DNA of 64,000 nt from Streptomyces fradiae (lineage in GTDB: Bacteria; Actinomycetota; Actinomycetes; Streptomycetales; Streptomycetaceae), in the NCBI RefSeq assembly GCF_041270065.1, contig NZ_CP065958.1, positions 310,001 to 374,000 of the forward strand, given 5' to 3'. How positions within the stretch are numbered: position 1 is the first letter of the stretch; every line of letters starts with the position of its first letter. The notes beneath the pieces were generated by a model. It did not search any database. It was not told the DNA's origin and saw only the letters and a list, made by a program, of their open reading frames with translations. This document shows, in pieces, positions 19,065 through 28,054 of this stretch. A program made the position numbers and the translations under genes.

Positions 19065-19433
19065 TCAGGGCTGCAGTCCGCGCAGCCGGTCCAGGTCGCG
19101 GCGGTCGCGCTTGGTGGGGCGGCCGGCGCCCCGGTCGCGGACGGCGGCCACGGCGACCTGCTCGCGGGGCGGCGGGGGCGGGCTGTTGTCCACGAACGCC
19201 TCGGCGGCGGCCGGCGGGCCGACCCGCTTGGTGAGCAGCTGCTTCACCTCGACGATCCGCTGCCGGCCGCCGTGGAAGACCCGTACCTCGTCGCCGGGCT
19301 TGACGGCCTGGGCGGGCTTGGCGCGCTCGCCGTTGACCTTGACGTGGCCGGCGCGGCAGGCCGCGGCGGCCTGGGAACGGGTCTTGGTGAGCCGCACGGC
19401 CCAGATCCAGCTGTCGACGCGCACCGCGCTCAT
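19065..19433 (-). CDS. S4-domain RNA-binding protein (Hsp15/HslR-like)
   Basis: A 122-residue protein whose first 65 residues are an S4 RNA-binding domain: VRVDSWIWAVRLTKTRSQAA, CRAGHVKVNGERAKPAQ, VKPGDEVRVF. The tail is Pro-rich, then very basic (GRPTKRDRRDLDRLRG). This architecture matches Hsp15/HslR, which in E. coli binds stalled 50S subunits carrying peptidyl-tRNA to aid ribosome rescue; whether the actinobacterial protein does the same is inference. It converges on geoA. The upstream neighbour (start 19952) lies 18 bases away on the same strand, so the two probably form an operon. Confidence 0.9.
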   Translation of the reverse strand: MSAVRVDSWIWAVRLTKTRSQAAAACRAGHVKVNGERAKPAQAVKPGDEVRVFHGGRQRIVEVKQLLTKRVGPPAAAEAFVDNSPPPPPREQVAVAAVRDRGAGRPTKRDRRDLDRLRGLQP

Positions 19434-19451
19434 CGGCCCCCGCCTTCCCGG

Positions 19452-19952
19452 TCAGCCCTGCTGGAACAGTTCGGCGGGCAGCGGCTTGAGCAGCGCGTAC
19501 AGGTCGTCGGTGATGGGCCGGTCCCAACTGGCGATGGTGACCAGGACGTTGTCGCTGCGGTCGAACTGCACACAGGAGATGCGGCTCTCGGAGAGCTTGA
19601 GCCGGCGCACGATCAGCAGGTTGTCGCCCTGCATGACCGGCACGTCCTCGCGGTCGAGGACCTCGACCGGCTCGTCGTTCTCCAGGGCTGCGAGGAGCTG
19701 GGCCACCTCGAAGGGGACCTGACCGTCGGCGAGCTCGCGGGCCGGGGAGCCCTCCGGCAGATTGCCGATGATCATCGCGGGGCCGCGGCCGCCGAACAGG
19801 TCGTAGCGCAGGAACACGCCCTGGCAGCTGCCGTCGGGGGCCGGGAGCAGACCGGCGCCGAGATTGCCGGGCCAGTCCCCGGGGTCCATGGCCAGGACGT
19901 CGAAGTCCGGGCCCGCGGGTGTGGCGGCGCTGCGGCGGCGGAGGAAGGACAT
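19452..19952 (-). CDS. Conserved hypothetical protein, 166 aa
   Basis: A soluble alpha/beta protein starting MSFLRRRSAATPAGPDFDV. Recognisable stretches are LAMDPGDWPGNLGAGLLPAPD, GRGPAMIIGNLPEGSPA and LSESRISCVQFDRSDNVLVT. I know no domain. An upstream in-frame ATG at 20006 adds an Arg-rich stretch without a ribosome site, so the start at 19952 is preferred, although its own ribosome site is weak. It lies just upstream of the S4 gene on the same strand and downstream of the LuxR-type regulator, which suggests one leftward transcription unit. Confidence 0.7.
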   Translation of the reverse strand: MSFLRRRSAATPAGPDFDVLAMDPGDWPGNLGAGLLPAPDGSCQGVFLRYDLFGGRGPAMIIGNLPEGSPARELADGQVPFEVAQLLAALENDEPVEVLDREDVPVMQGDNLLIVRRLKLSESRISCVQFDRSDNVLVTIASWDRPITDDLYALLKPLPAELFQQG

Positions 19953-20002
19953 ACCGCCATGGTACGTGCCCCGGCGCGCGTCGCGGCGCGCCGGGGCCGG
20001 GG

Positions 20003-23000
20003 TCACGGACCGGTGACCTGCTTGGCGCGCAGCGCGCTGTCCAGACCGGCCCGGTCGGTGCCGAGCTTGCGGTAGACGGCGGACAGGAGACGGGTGGCGG
20101 TGGTGCGGTCGACGCCGACGGCGGCGGCCGGGTCCTTCCCGGCGAGGGTGGCCTCGGCCGCGGCCCGCTCACGGGCGGTGAGCGCGTCGGTGGCGGTGGT
20201 GCGCAGCGCCCGGGGCCGCAGTCCGGCGGCCGCCAGCTCGGTGCGGGCCTCCTCGACGAGTCCGTCGGCGCCGCAGGTCTGGGCGGTCTCCAGGCCCCGG
20301 TAGAGGTGCTCGGCGGCTTCGGCGTGGCGCTCGGTGCGGCGCAGCGCGGCCCCGAGGGCGACCAGGGAGCGGGCCAGCTCGTACGCGGCCGGGGACTGGT
20401 CGAGCCAGTCGACGGACTCCTCCAGGAGCTTGATCCGCTCCTCGCCCTCGGAGACCTCGGCGGTCACCCGGAGCGCCTGGCCGATCGCGGAGGGCGCGCC
20501 GTACTGGCGGGCCCGGGCGACGGCCTCCTGGGCCGTCGCGAGGGCCCTGGCCGGGGAGGTCGGGGCCTGGGCGAGGGCGAGGTGGAGCTGCCAGGGGCAG
20601 CACGAGGGGTTGCGCTTGCCGCGCGGGTCGAGCCGCTGGCCGACGGCGGACAGGGCGCCGAGGGCCTCCTCGGTGCGGCCGATGGCGAGCAGCAGCTCGG
20701 CGTGGACGGTCTCGCAGTCGGGGATGGTGACGGCGTTGGGGAAGGGGTCGCCGAAGTCGTGCTCGCGGGCGACCCGCTCGGCCTCGTCCGTACGGCCGCG
20801 GGCCAGCAGGATCTCGATCATGACGCCGGTGGCGTACCAGAGGGCGGGGGTGCGCGGGCCGACGCGCTCGGCGAGGCGGAGTCCGGCGCGGGCGAAGTCC
20901 TCGGCCTCCATGAGCCGGCCGCGCCGGAAGCGGATGTAGCCGATGAGGGTGTACGCGAAGGCGAGGTGGGCGCCGCGCCAGCCCTGCTTCTCGAACTCGG
21001 CGGTGCCGGCGGCGAAGAGCTCCTCGGCGCGGCCGGGCCGGTCGGCGTAGAGGTGGAGCAGGGCGACGAGGACGGGGACCTCGAAGTTGCGGCTCTCGTC
21101 GGCCCAGGTGAGGCCGCCTTCGAGGGCGCGTTCGGCGTGGCGGAGGGCGACGGTGGCGGGTTCGGCGCGCAGGGTGGCGTCCCAGGCGCGCAGGCCGATG
21201 ATGTACCGCTCGGTGAGGTCGCGGCCGCTGAGCCGGTCGGCGAGGGTGGCGAGGCGCCGGGAGCGGGCGGGCGACTCGGGTTCGTCGGCGCGCAGGGCGT
21301 CCCACAGGAACTTCTCGGCCTGCATGCGCAGCTTGCTGCGGGCGTCGGTGGTCGGCTGGCGGGACTCGCGTTCGAGCAGTTCGGAGGCCTCGACGAGGCG
21401 GTCGCTGTGGGCGAGGACCTGGGCGAGGCGGTAGACGATGCCGTGCCGCAGGGCGGGGTCGGAGACCGGCTCCTCCAGGGCGGCGCGCAGATGGTTGACC
21501 GTGGTGGCGGGTTCGGTGAGCAGCGAGGCGCAGCCGAGCTCGAAGAGCACGGCCGCGCGCTCGTCGTAGTCCGGGGGTTCGCGCAGGGCGCGGACGAGAT
21601 AGCGGCGGGCGGTGTCGGGCGCGCCGGCCCGCAGGGTCTCCTGGGCTGCGGCGCGCAGGTGCTGGACCACCCACGGGTCGCCCTCGGGGTGGGTCTCGAC
21701 GAGGTGGCGGGCCGCGGCGGTGGGGCCGAGTCCGGCGTCGACGACACACCACGCGGCCTGGCCGTGGAGGGCGACGCGGGTGGCCGCCGGGATGGCGTCG
21801 TAGACGGCGGAGGCGATGAGCGGGTGGACGAATTCGAGGGTCTCGGACTCCGGGTCGACGGGTTCGGCGAGCACGCGGGCCTGGCGCAGCAGGGTGGCGC
21901 TGCGGGCGACGTCCTCGCCGCCGAGCCCGGCGACGGCCCCGGCCAGCTGCGGGGAGATCTCGGTGCCGAGGACGCCGCAGGCCCAGGCGAGGCGGACGGT
22001 GGCGGTGCCGAGGCGTTCGATCTGGGCGATCAGTCCGCTGCTTGACGGCGGCGGCGAGGTCGCGCAGGGCGTGGGCCCGGTCGGCGACGGGCTCCAGGCC
22101 GCGGTCGCGGATGCGGGCGGCGAGTTCGACGGCCTCGAAGGGGTTGCCGGAGGTGACCTCCCAGCATTCCTGGCAGAAGGCGTCGTCGGCGTGGGTGCCG
22201 ACCCGGTCGCGGACCAGGCGGGCGATGGCGCCGGAGGTGAGGGGTTCCAGGCCGAGCGGGCGCTGCCCGGACCGGCGGCCGGTGAACTCAGCGCCGGTGT
22301 CCGGGAGTTCGTCGGGCCGGTAGGCGACGACGAGGAGCATGGGGAGTTCCTCGGCGCGCGGCGAGAAGGCGGAGAGCCAGCCGAGGGACTCGGGGTCGGC
22401 CCAGTGGGCGTCGTCGAGGAAGACGACGAGCGGGGCGCGGCGCACGGCCAGATGGGTGAGCACCCAGTCGAGTCCGTCGCGCAGGCCCTGCGGGTCGGGC
22501 GGGGCGCCCTCGGCGGCGGTGCACAGGCCGAGGGCGGGGCCGACGATGTCGTACCAGCTGCCGAGGCGTTCCCTCAGTTCGGTGCGGGAGGCGGCGGCCA
22601 GTTGGGGCTGGAGGAGCTGGCGGGCGACGTGGAAGGCGACCCGCTGTTCCTGGTCGCCGCCGCGGGCGGACAGCACGGTGCAGCCCTTGGCCGCGGCGCG
22701 GCGGCGGATCTCGGCGAGCAGGGTGGTCTTGCCGAGGCCGGCGGGCGCGGCGTAGGCGAGGACACCGCCGCGGCGGACGGTGCGGCCCGCGGGTCCGGGG
22801 CCGAAGCCGGGACCCTGGTCAGGGGTCGCGACGGCGTCGGACGTGCCGGTGTCGGGGCCGGTCGAGCCCTTGACCAGGCGGAGGGTCGGCGGGGTGAGGG
22901 CGTGCCGGGGCCTGGGGACGCGGTCGGGGCGCTCGCCGGGGCGGGCCGCGCCGCCGGCCTCGGGCGCGCCGAGGAAGCCGCCGGGTCCCGCCGGTCCCGG

Positions 23001-23123
23001 GGCCATGCCGTCGGTGCCGTGCCCGACGAGCAGGTTCAACGCCTCTTCCGCCGCCGCGAGTTCCGCCTCGCGCTCGAAGAGGCCGAAGCCCCGACCGGCT
23101 CGGCCGCCGGTGTGTGCTGCCAT
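20003..23123 (-). pseudogene. LuxR-family AAA-ATPase (LAL-type) regulator, frameshifted
   Basis: The gene is in two frames. From the ATG at 23123 it reads MAAHTGGRAGRGFGLFEREA, then a low-complexity insert (about residues 35-118), Walker A APAGLGKTTLL (126-136), Walker B PLVVFLDDAHWAD (near 220), and continues to LRDLAAAVK at 22041. There the frame is lost. One base further on, homology resumes as SGLIAQIERLG and runs through a long TPR-like region to a C-terminal LuxR-like helix-turn-helix (LTARERAAAEATLAG, RTTATRLLSAVYRKLGTDR) ending at 20003. Removing the C at 22040 restores a single protein of about 1,040 residues. It may be a true mutation, a sequencing error or, less likely, programmed frameshifting. 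Family members are large ATP-binding transcription activators. Confidence 0.75.
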
Positions 23124-23377
23124 CGTCCACCCCCACGCCGGGGGCGCACGCCCGGCGCACAGGGGATGCGTCCGGGGCGGTGGCCCCATCAAAGGCCCAG
23201 CGTACGCGGGGATGCGCCCCGAGGGGGCCGGATTGTGGCGGATGCGCGATTCCGGACCGTACGGGACCAACGGCCTCCGCCCGCGGCCGGGTTCGCGCAG
23301 CTCACGGGCGCGGCGCGCACGGCTCTCGCGCGCCCCCGGGCCACCGCTCCGGCGCGACCGCGTACGCCCGGGCCGCC

Positions 23378-23632
23378 TCAGGTCAGGTCGAACTCTCCGT
23401 CACGCGCGTTCACCACGAAGGCGCGCCACTCGGCCGGGCTGAACACGACCGACGGGCCCTCGGGTATCCGCCCGTTGCGCATCGCGATGAAGCCCTCCAC
23501 GAACGCGATCTGGACGTCGCCCACGCCGTGGCTGCCGGAGCGCCAGTCCGCCCCCGCCAGGTCGAGGTCCGGCGCGTCCCGCCCGGTGAGGCCGTGCTGG
23601 CCGATGGGGCCGGTGATGGTGCTGTCCGCCAC
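23378..23632 (-). CDS. DUF397 protein, 84 aa
   Basis: A small protein with the DUF397 core: a segment like DLAGADWRSGSHG followed by VQIAFVEG and the ending PSVVFSPAEWRAFVVNARDGEFDL, which is diagnostic. In Streptomyces, DUF397 genes usually sit next to a helix-turn-helix (Xre/DUF5753) regulator and work as its small partner, as with BldB-like and toxin-antitoxin-like pairs. Here no such partner is adjacent: the neighbours are the frameshifted LuxR gene and a thiolase operon. The ATG at 23632 follows a GAGAGGAGCAC segment. Confidence 0.85.
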   Translation of the reverse strand: MADSTITGPIGQHGLTGRDAPDLDLAGADWRSGSHGVGDVQIAFVEGFIAMRNGRIPEGPSVVFSPAEWRAFVVNARDGEFDLT

Positions 23633-23719
23633 GTCCGTGCTCCTCTCGCGACGCCCGCGTCACGCTCTGCGGCTGGTCCGGGGCTCAGCGTAGCGACCGG
23701 CCCGGACCGCCGACACCCC

Positions 23720-24886
23720 TCAGACGGCGGGCGGCCGGTCGCCGACCAGCCACATGGCGAAGAACTGCGCGCCCCCGCCGTACGCGTGGCCGAGCGCCGT
23801 GCGCGCCCCCTCGACCTGGTGTTCGCCCGCCCGACCGCGTACCTGCAGGGCGGCCTCGGCGAAGCGGATCATGCCGGAGGCGCCGATGGGGTTGGTGGAG
23901 AGCACGCCGCCGGAGGGGTTCACGGGCAGGTCGCCGTCGAGTTCGGTGACCCCGGCCTCCGTGAGCTTCCAGCCCTCGCCCTCCTCTGCGAAGCCCAGGT
24001 TCTCCAGCCACATCGGCTCGTACCAGGAGAACGGCACGTACATCTCGACAGCGTCGATCTGGCGGCGCGGGTCGGTGATCCCAGCCTGCCGGTAGACGTC
24101 GGCGGCGCAGTCCCGGCCGGCCCGCGGGGAGACGAAGTCCTTGCCCGCGAAGAGGGTCGGCTCGCTGCGCATGGCGCCGCCGAGCAGCCAGGCCGGCGGG
24201 TGGGGCGAACGGGCCGCGCCGGTCCGGTCGGTGAGGACCATGGCGCAGGCGCCGTCGGAGGACGGGCAGGTCTCCGAGTAGCGGATCGGGTCCCACAGCA
24301 TCGGGGACGCCTGCACCTTCTCCAGGGTGAGGTCGTGCTCGTGGAGGTGGGCGTACGGGTTCTTGAGCGCGTTGCGCCGGTCCTTGTACGCGACGAGGGA
24401 GCCGATCGTGTCGGGGGCGCCGGTGCGCCGCATGTAGGCGCGCACGTGCGGGGCGAAGAATCCGCCGGCGCCGGCGAGCAGCGGCTGCTGGAAGGGCACG
24501 GGCAGGGACAGGCCCCACATGGCGTTGGACTCGGACTGCTTCTCGAAGGCGAGGGTGAGGACGGTGCGGTGCACCCGGGCGGCGACCAGGTTGGCGGCGA
24601 CCAGGGCGGTGGAGCCGCCGACCGAACCGGCGGTGTGGACCCGGAGCATGGGCTTGCCGACCGCGCCGAGCGCGTCGGCGAGATACAGCTCCGGCATCAT
24701 GACGCCCTCGAAGAAGTCGGGGGCCTTGCCGATCACGACGGCGTCGATGTCCGCCCAGCTCAGTCCGGCGTCCGCGAGGGCCCGCTGGGCGGCCTCGCGG
24801 ACCAGCCCGGCGAGGGAGACGTCGTGGCGGGCGGCGACGTGCTTGGTCTGGCCGATGCCGACGACGGCGACGGGTTCCTTAGGCAC
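23720..24886 (-). CDS. Lipid-transfer-type thiolase (acetyl-CoA acetyltransferase-like)
   Basis: A 388-residue SCP-x/Ltp-type thiolase fold starting at a GTG that overlaps the end of the upstream thiolase gene by 8 bases. Recognisable parts are VAVVGIGQTKH at the start, ADAGLSWADIDAVVIG, the VHTAGSVGGSTAL segment where the nucleophile would be, PSSDGACAMVLTDRTG, and the C-terminal LPVNPSGGVLSTNPIGASGMIRFAEAALQVRG and LGHAYGGGAQ. In mycobacteria such proteins work in pairs with an OB-fold partner in steroid side-chain metabolism, as retro-aldolases or thiolases. Translational coupling to the second thiolase implies a complex. Confidence 0.88.
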   Translation of the reverse strand: MPKEPVAVVGIGQTKHVAARHDVSLAGLVREAAQRALADAGLSWADIDAVVIGKAPDFFEGVMMPELYLADALGAVGKPMLRVHTAGSVGGSTALVAANLVAARVHRTVLTLAFEKQSESNAMWGLSLPVPFQQPLLAGAGGFFAPHVRAYMRRTGAPDTIGSLVAYKDRRNALKNPYAHLHEHDLTLEKVQASPMLWDPIRYSETCPSSDGACAMVLTDRTGAARSPHPPAWLLGGAMRSEPTLFAGKDFVSPRAGRDCAADVYRQAGITDPRRQIDAVEMYVPFSWYEPMWLENLGFAEEGEGWKLTEAGVTELDGDLPVNPSGGVLSTNPIGASGMIRFAEAALQVRGRAGEHQVEGARTALGHAYGGGAQFFAMWLVGDRPPAV

Positions 24887-25958
24887 GGTTCTCCCCTTCC
24901 AGGACGGCGACGAGGTTCTGCTGCAGGCAGGGTCCCGAGGTGGCGTGGGCCAGGGCGCGGTCGGACTCGCCGCGGTGGATGCGGGCGGCGGCCCCGCCGA
25001 GCCGGATCAGGCCCGCGGCCATGACGGGGTTGGCGGCGAGGGCGCCGCCCGAGGGGTTGACGCGGACCTCGTCGCCGAGGCGGAGGGCCTTGCGCAGCAC
25101 GACCTCCTGGGAGCTGAAGGGCGCGTGGAGTTCGGCGGTGTCGACGGGCCGGCCGGCGGCCGGGTCGAAGGCGCCGGCCCGTTCGGCGGCGAGCCGGGTG
25201 GAGGGCGAGTCGGTGAGGTCGCGGACGCCGAGCGCGTGCGCCTCGATGCGGTGGTCCATGCCGGTGATCCAGGCGGGCCGGGCGCACAGTTCGCGGGCCC
25301 GGTCCCCGGCGGCCAGGATGACGGCCGCGGCGCCGTCGCCGACCGGCGGGCAGTCGCCGGTGCGCAGCGGCGCGACCTGGTACGGCCCCTGCGGGCGGGC
25401 GCCGCGGAGCTGGGCGTGCGGGTTGGCGGCGGCGTCCTCGCGGCTGCGGGCGGCGATCGCGGCGAGCGCCGTCTCGTCGGTGTCGCCGGCGTCGACGAGG
25501 GCCTGGGCCTGGAGCGCGGCGAGGGCCACGGAGTCGGGCCAGAGCGGGGCGACGTAGTACGGGTCGAGCTGACGGCTGAGCACATCGCGCACGGAGCCCG
25601 GCGAGGACTTGCCGTAGGCGTAGACGAGGGCGGTGTCGGTCTCACCGGTGAGCAGCTTGACCCAGGCCTCGTACAGCGCCCAGGCGCCGTCCGCCTCGAC
25701 GTGGGACTCGGAGATCGGCGGCCAGGCGCCGACGCCGTCGAGGGCCATGGTGAAGGAGAAGGCGCGGCCGGCCAGGTAGTCGGAGGAGCCGGAGCAGGTG
25801 AAGCCGATGTCGGAGGTCTTGAGGCCGGTCTGCCGCAGCACGTCGTGGAGGACCGGCATGAGCATCTCGACCTCGGAGAGGTCGTCGGTGCGCCGGGTGT
25901 GGTCGGTCTGGGCGAAGGCGACGATCGCCACCTCCCGGCTCGGGCGCGCAGCGCTCAC
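24879..25958 (-). CDS. Lipid-transfer-type thiolase, second subunit
   Basis: A 359-residue thiolase-fold protein beginning at a GTG whose bases overlap the stop of the OB-fold gene (GTGA). It starts REVAIVAFAQTDHTRR and has the family's CSGSSDYLAGRAFSF, HVEADGAWALYEAW, CPPVGDGAAAVILAAGD and VNPSGGALAANPVMAAGLIRLGGAAARIHRG. It differs from its neighbour in having CSGSSD and HVEADGA at the positions that shape the active site. Paired Ltp-like proteins usually have one catalytic and one structural or altered member; I cannot say which this is. It is the middle gene of a three-gene coupled block. Confidence 0.88.
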   Translation of the reverse strand: MSAARPSREVAIVAFAQTDHTRRTDDLSEVEMLMPVLHDVLRQTGLKTSDIGFTCSGSSDYLAGRAFSFTMALDGVGAWPPISESHVEADGAWALYEAWVKLLTGETDTALVYAYGKSSPGSVRDVLSRQLDPYYVAPLWPDSVALAALQAQALVDAGDTDETALAAIAARSREDAAANPHAQLRGARPQGPYQVAPLRTGDCPPVGDGAAAVILAAGDRARELCARPAWITGMDHRIEAHALGVRDLTDSPSTRLAAERAGAFDPAAGRPVDTAELHAPFSSQEVVLRKALRLGDEVRVNPSGGALAANPVMAAGLIRLGGAAARIHRGESDRALAHATSGPCLQQNLVAVLEGENRA

Positions 25959-26917
25959 AGCAGCTCCTTGTACGTGTCGTAGTCGGCGTCCGGCTCGCCG
26001 CTGGGCCGGTAGTGGTCGGGGTAGCGGCCGCCCTCGGTCCACACGGGCTCGACCCGCATGCCCATCCGGACCTGGTCGTACGGGATGCCGCCGATCCGCC
26101 CGTGCAGGGCGAGGCCGGCGCCGTCCAGGGCGATGTGGGCGTAGACGTAGGGCACCTCGATGTCGAGGTGGCGCGCCTTGATGTTGACGATGCAGAAGGT
26201 GGTGACCGTGCCGCGCGGCCCGACCTCGACGCGCTCGGTGGTGGCGACCCCGCAGGTGGGGCAGGCGCCGCGGGGCGGCACGTACACCTTGGCGCAGGAG
26301 GGGCAGCGTTCGCCGACGGTCCGGCGCTCGGCGAGCGACCGCAGCCAGGCGGTCTGGGCGCGGCCGGGGGTGTAGTCGTAGTCGAGCCGGGCGGGGGTGA
26401 CGATGCCGGTGACGGGGTCGTCGAACACGCCGTCGTGCGGGCGGGGTCGGGGCTGCGCCGGGGTGCCCTCGTACGGCTCGAAGCACGCGATGTCCGTGAT
26501 GGCGCCCTCGCGCTCGGCGGCCCACCGGATCCGCACCCGCATCCCGGTGCGGACGGCCTCGGGGCCGGGCACGTCGAGGACGTGCAGGAGCGCGGTGTCG
26601 GCGCCGTCGGGGCGGACGAGCACCCAGGCGAAGGGGGTGGCCAGCGGCTGGCCGGGGCGCGGCTCGGGGTTCCAGGCCCAGGTGGTGACGGTGCCGGTGT
26701 CGCCGAGGGCGACGAGTTCGCGCAGTTCGGCGGCGGTCTCGGGGTCGTACTCGACGGGCGGCACGAGGATCCGTCCGGCCTCGGTGCGCACGCCGAGGAG
26801 GGTGCGGTCGCGGAGGCCGGTGAGGAAGGCGGATTGGACGGGGCCGAGGGAGCGGGTGAAGGGGAACTCGACGACGAGGGGGGCGCGGAGGGTTTCGGGC
26901 GGTGGGGTGACGGTCAT
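25955..26917 (-). CDS. OB-fold/DUF35 zinc-ribbon acyl-CoA-binding protein (double)
   Basis: A 320-residue protein starting at an ATG with AAGGAG 7 bases upstream. The C-terminal half (about residues 175-300) is a canonical DUF35 unit: a rubredoxin-like zinc ribbon with CPSC and CPTC, then an OB fold (GTVTTFCIVNIKAR, YVYAHIALDGAGLALHG, MGMRVEPVW). The N-terminal half (about 15-150) repeats the OB fold without the cysteines (GTVTTWAWNP, FAWVLVRPDGADTALLHVLD, TGMRVRIRW). Such proteins bind acyl-CoA and form heteromeric complexes with Ltp-type thiolases or MaoC-like hydratases. Its coupling to two thiolase genes fits that role. Confidence 0.9.
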   Translation of the reverse strand: MTVTPPPETLRAPLVVEFPFTRSLGPVQSAFLTGLRDRTLLGVRTEAGRILVPPVEYDPETAAELRELVALGDTGTVTTWAWNPEPRPGQPLATPFAWVLVRPDGADTALLHVLDVPGPEAVRTGMRVRIRWAAEREGAITDIACFEPYEGTPAQPRPRPHDGVFDDPVTGIVTPARLDYDYTPGRAQTAWLRSLAERRTVGERCPSCAKVYVPPRGACPTCGVATTERVEVGPRGTVTTFCIVNIKARHLDIEVPYVYAHIALDGAGLALHGRIGGIPYDQVRMGMRVEPVWTEGGRYPDHYRPSGEPDADYDTYKELL

Positions 26918-26975
26918 GGGCGGGCTCCTTGGATGGGTGGGGCGTGGGGTAGTGCTGGGCCGCTGCGCGGGGCCT

Positions 26976-27160
26976 TTCCCCACCCCGCCCCTTCCCGAAT
27001 TGGGGGCAAGCCCCCAAACCCCCGAACGGCCTGCGGCCGTGCCCTCAAGCGCCGGGCGGGCTGGGTTTCCGCCCAGCGGGCGGAAACCCAGCCTCGCCGG
27101 CGTTTGAGGCGCGGGGTCCGGGGCGGAGCCCCGGTTTCGGGAAGGGGCGGGGTGGGGGAA
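26976..27160. repeat. Multi-hairpin intergenic repeat element
   Basis: A 185-bp symmetrical element between the OB-fold gene and the crotonase gene. The outer arms (26978-26999 and 27136-27157) are perfect 22-base complements. Inside are a TGGGGGC-AA-GCCCCCA hairpin (27001-27016), ACGGCC-TGC-GGCCGT (27025-27039), a central perfect 14-bp stem around AGC (27061-27091) flanked by imperfect arms (CCTCAAGCGCCGG and CCGGCGTTTGAGG), and CCGGGG-CGGA-GCCCCGG (27118-27134). Sequences like TTTGAGGCGCGGGG recur between genes in many Streptomyces, so I think this is a dispersed palindromic repeat that could also end or attenuate transcription. Confidence 0.85.
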
Positions 27161-27162
27161 AG

Positions 27163-27984
27163 TCACTCCCGGCGGTACACCGGCGCCCGCTTCTCCGCGA
27201 ACGCGCTCGCGCCCTCCTTCGCGTCCGCCGTCGCGAAGATCGGCCACCCCCGCGCCAACTCCGCCGCCAAGCCGTCCTCCTCCGTCATCTCCGCCGTCTC
27301 GTAGACCGACGCCTTCACCGCCTCCACCGCCAGCGGCCCGCACTGATTCACCCGCTCCGCGATCTCGAGGGCCGCGTCCAGCGCCGTACCGTCCGGCACG
27401 ACGTGCCCGATCAGCCCGATCCTGGCCGCCTCCTCCGCGGTGTACGGGCGGCCGGTGAGGAGCATTTCGAGGGCGTGGGTGCGGGGGATCTGGCGGGGCA
27501 GGCGGACGGTGGAGCCGCCGATCGGGAAGAGGCCGCGGCGGACCTCGAAGAGGCCGAAGGTGGCGGAGGCGCCGGCCACGCGGATGTCGGTGCCCTGGAG
27601 GATCTCGGTGCCGCCGGCCACGCAGTGGCCCTCGACGGCGGCGATGACCGGTTTGCGCGGGCGGTGGTGGCGCAGCATGGCCTTCCAGTGCAGGTCGGGG
27701 TCGGCCTTCATGCGGTCCCGGTAGCGGTCGCCGCCCGCCATGCCGTCCCCGGCGAGCGCCTTGAGGTCCATGCCGGCGCAGAACGAGCCGCCGGCGCCGG
27801 TGAGGACGACGGAGCGGACGGTGTCGTCGGCGTCGGCGGCGAGCCAGCCGTCGTGGAGGCCGACCAGCATCGGCAGCGAGAGCGCGTTCTTCGCCTCGGG
27901 CCGGTTGAGGGTGAGGACGAGTGTGGCGCCCTCGCGTCGCACGGTGAGGTGTTCGGTTCCGCGGTGTTCGGTGCCGCCGCTCAT
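27163..27984 (-). CDS. Enoyl-CoA hydratase (crotonase superfamily)
   Basis: A 273-residue crotonase. Family features are VLTLNRPEAKNALSLPML, the first oxyanion-hole segment GSFCAGMDLKAL, and the second, EGHCVAGGTEILQGTDI. The end, WPIFATADAKEGASAFAEKR, is typical of EchA-type hydratases. The position of the catalytic glutamates should be checked: the segment FGLFEVRRGLFPIGGSTVRL has E at the site usual for the catalytic acid. It would hydrate an enoyl-CoA made by the pathway whose ligase is divergently encoded. It is the first gene of the leftward unit and is separated from the OB-fold gene by the palindromic repeat. Confidence 0.92.
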   Translation of the reverse strand: MSGGTEHRGTEHLTVRREGATLVLTLNRPEAKNALSLPMLVGLHDGWLAADADDTVRSVVLTGAGGSFCAGMDLKALAGDGMAGGDRYRDRMKADPDLHWKAMLRHHRPRKPVIAAVEGHCVAGGTEILQGTDIRVAGASATFGLFEVRRGLFPIGGSTVRLPRQIPRTHALEMLLTGRPYTAEEAARIGLIGHVVPDGTALDAALEIAERVNQCGPLAVEAVKASVYETAEMTEEDGLAAELARGWPIFATADAKEGASAFAEKRAPVYRRE

Positions 27985-28054
27985 GGATGTCTCCCGTCGT
28001 CGCCCGCCGCCATTTCTGGAACAGGTTGCAGGACTCGCGGAGTCACTTCAATAG

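Noticed and set aside
20169..22040. Frame continuing the LuxR N-terminal half to 20169
   Set aside because: After 22040 its translation becomes Arg/Pro-rich nonsense, while the other frame gives TPR-like and HTH sequence; the continuation is an artefact of few stops.
19919..22045. Long + strand frame opposite the LuxR/AAA regulator
   Set aside because: Glycine/Ala-rich composition with no motif. It is the antisense shadow of the regulator's strongly biased codons.
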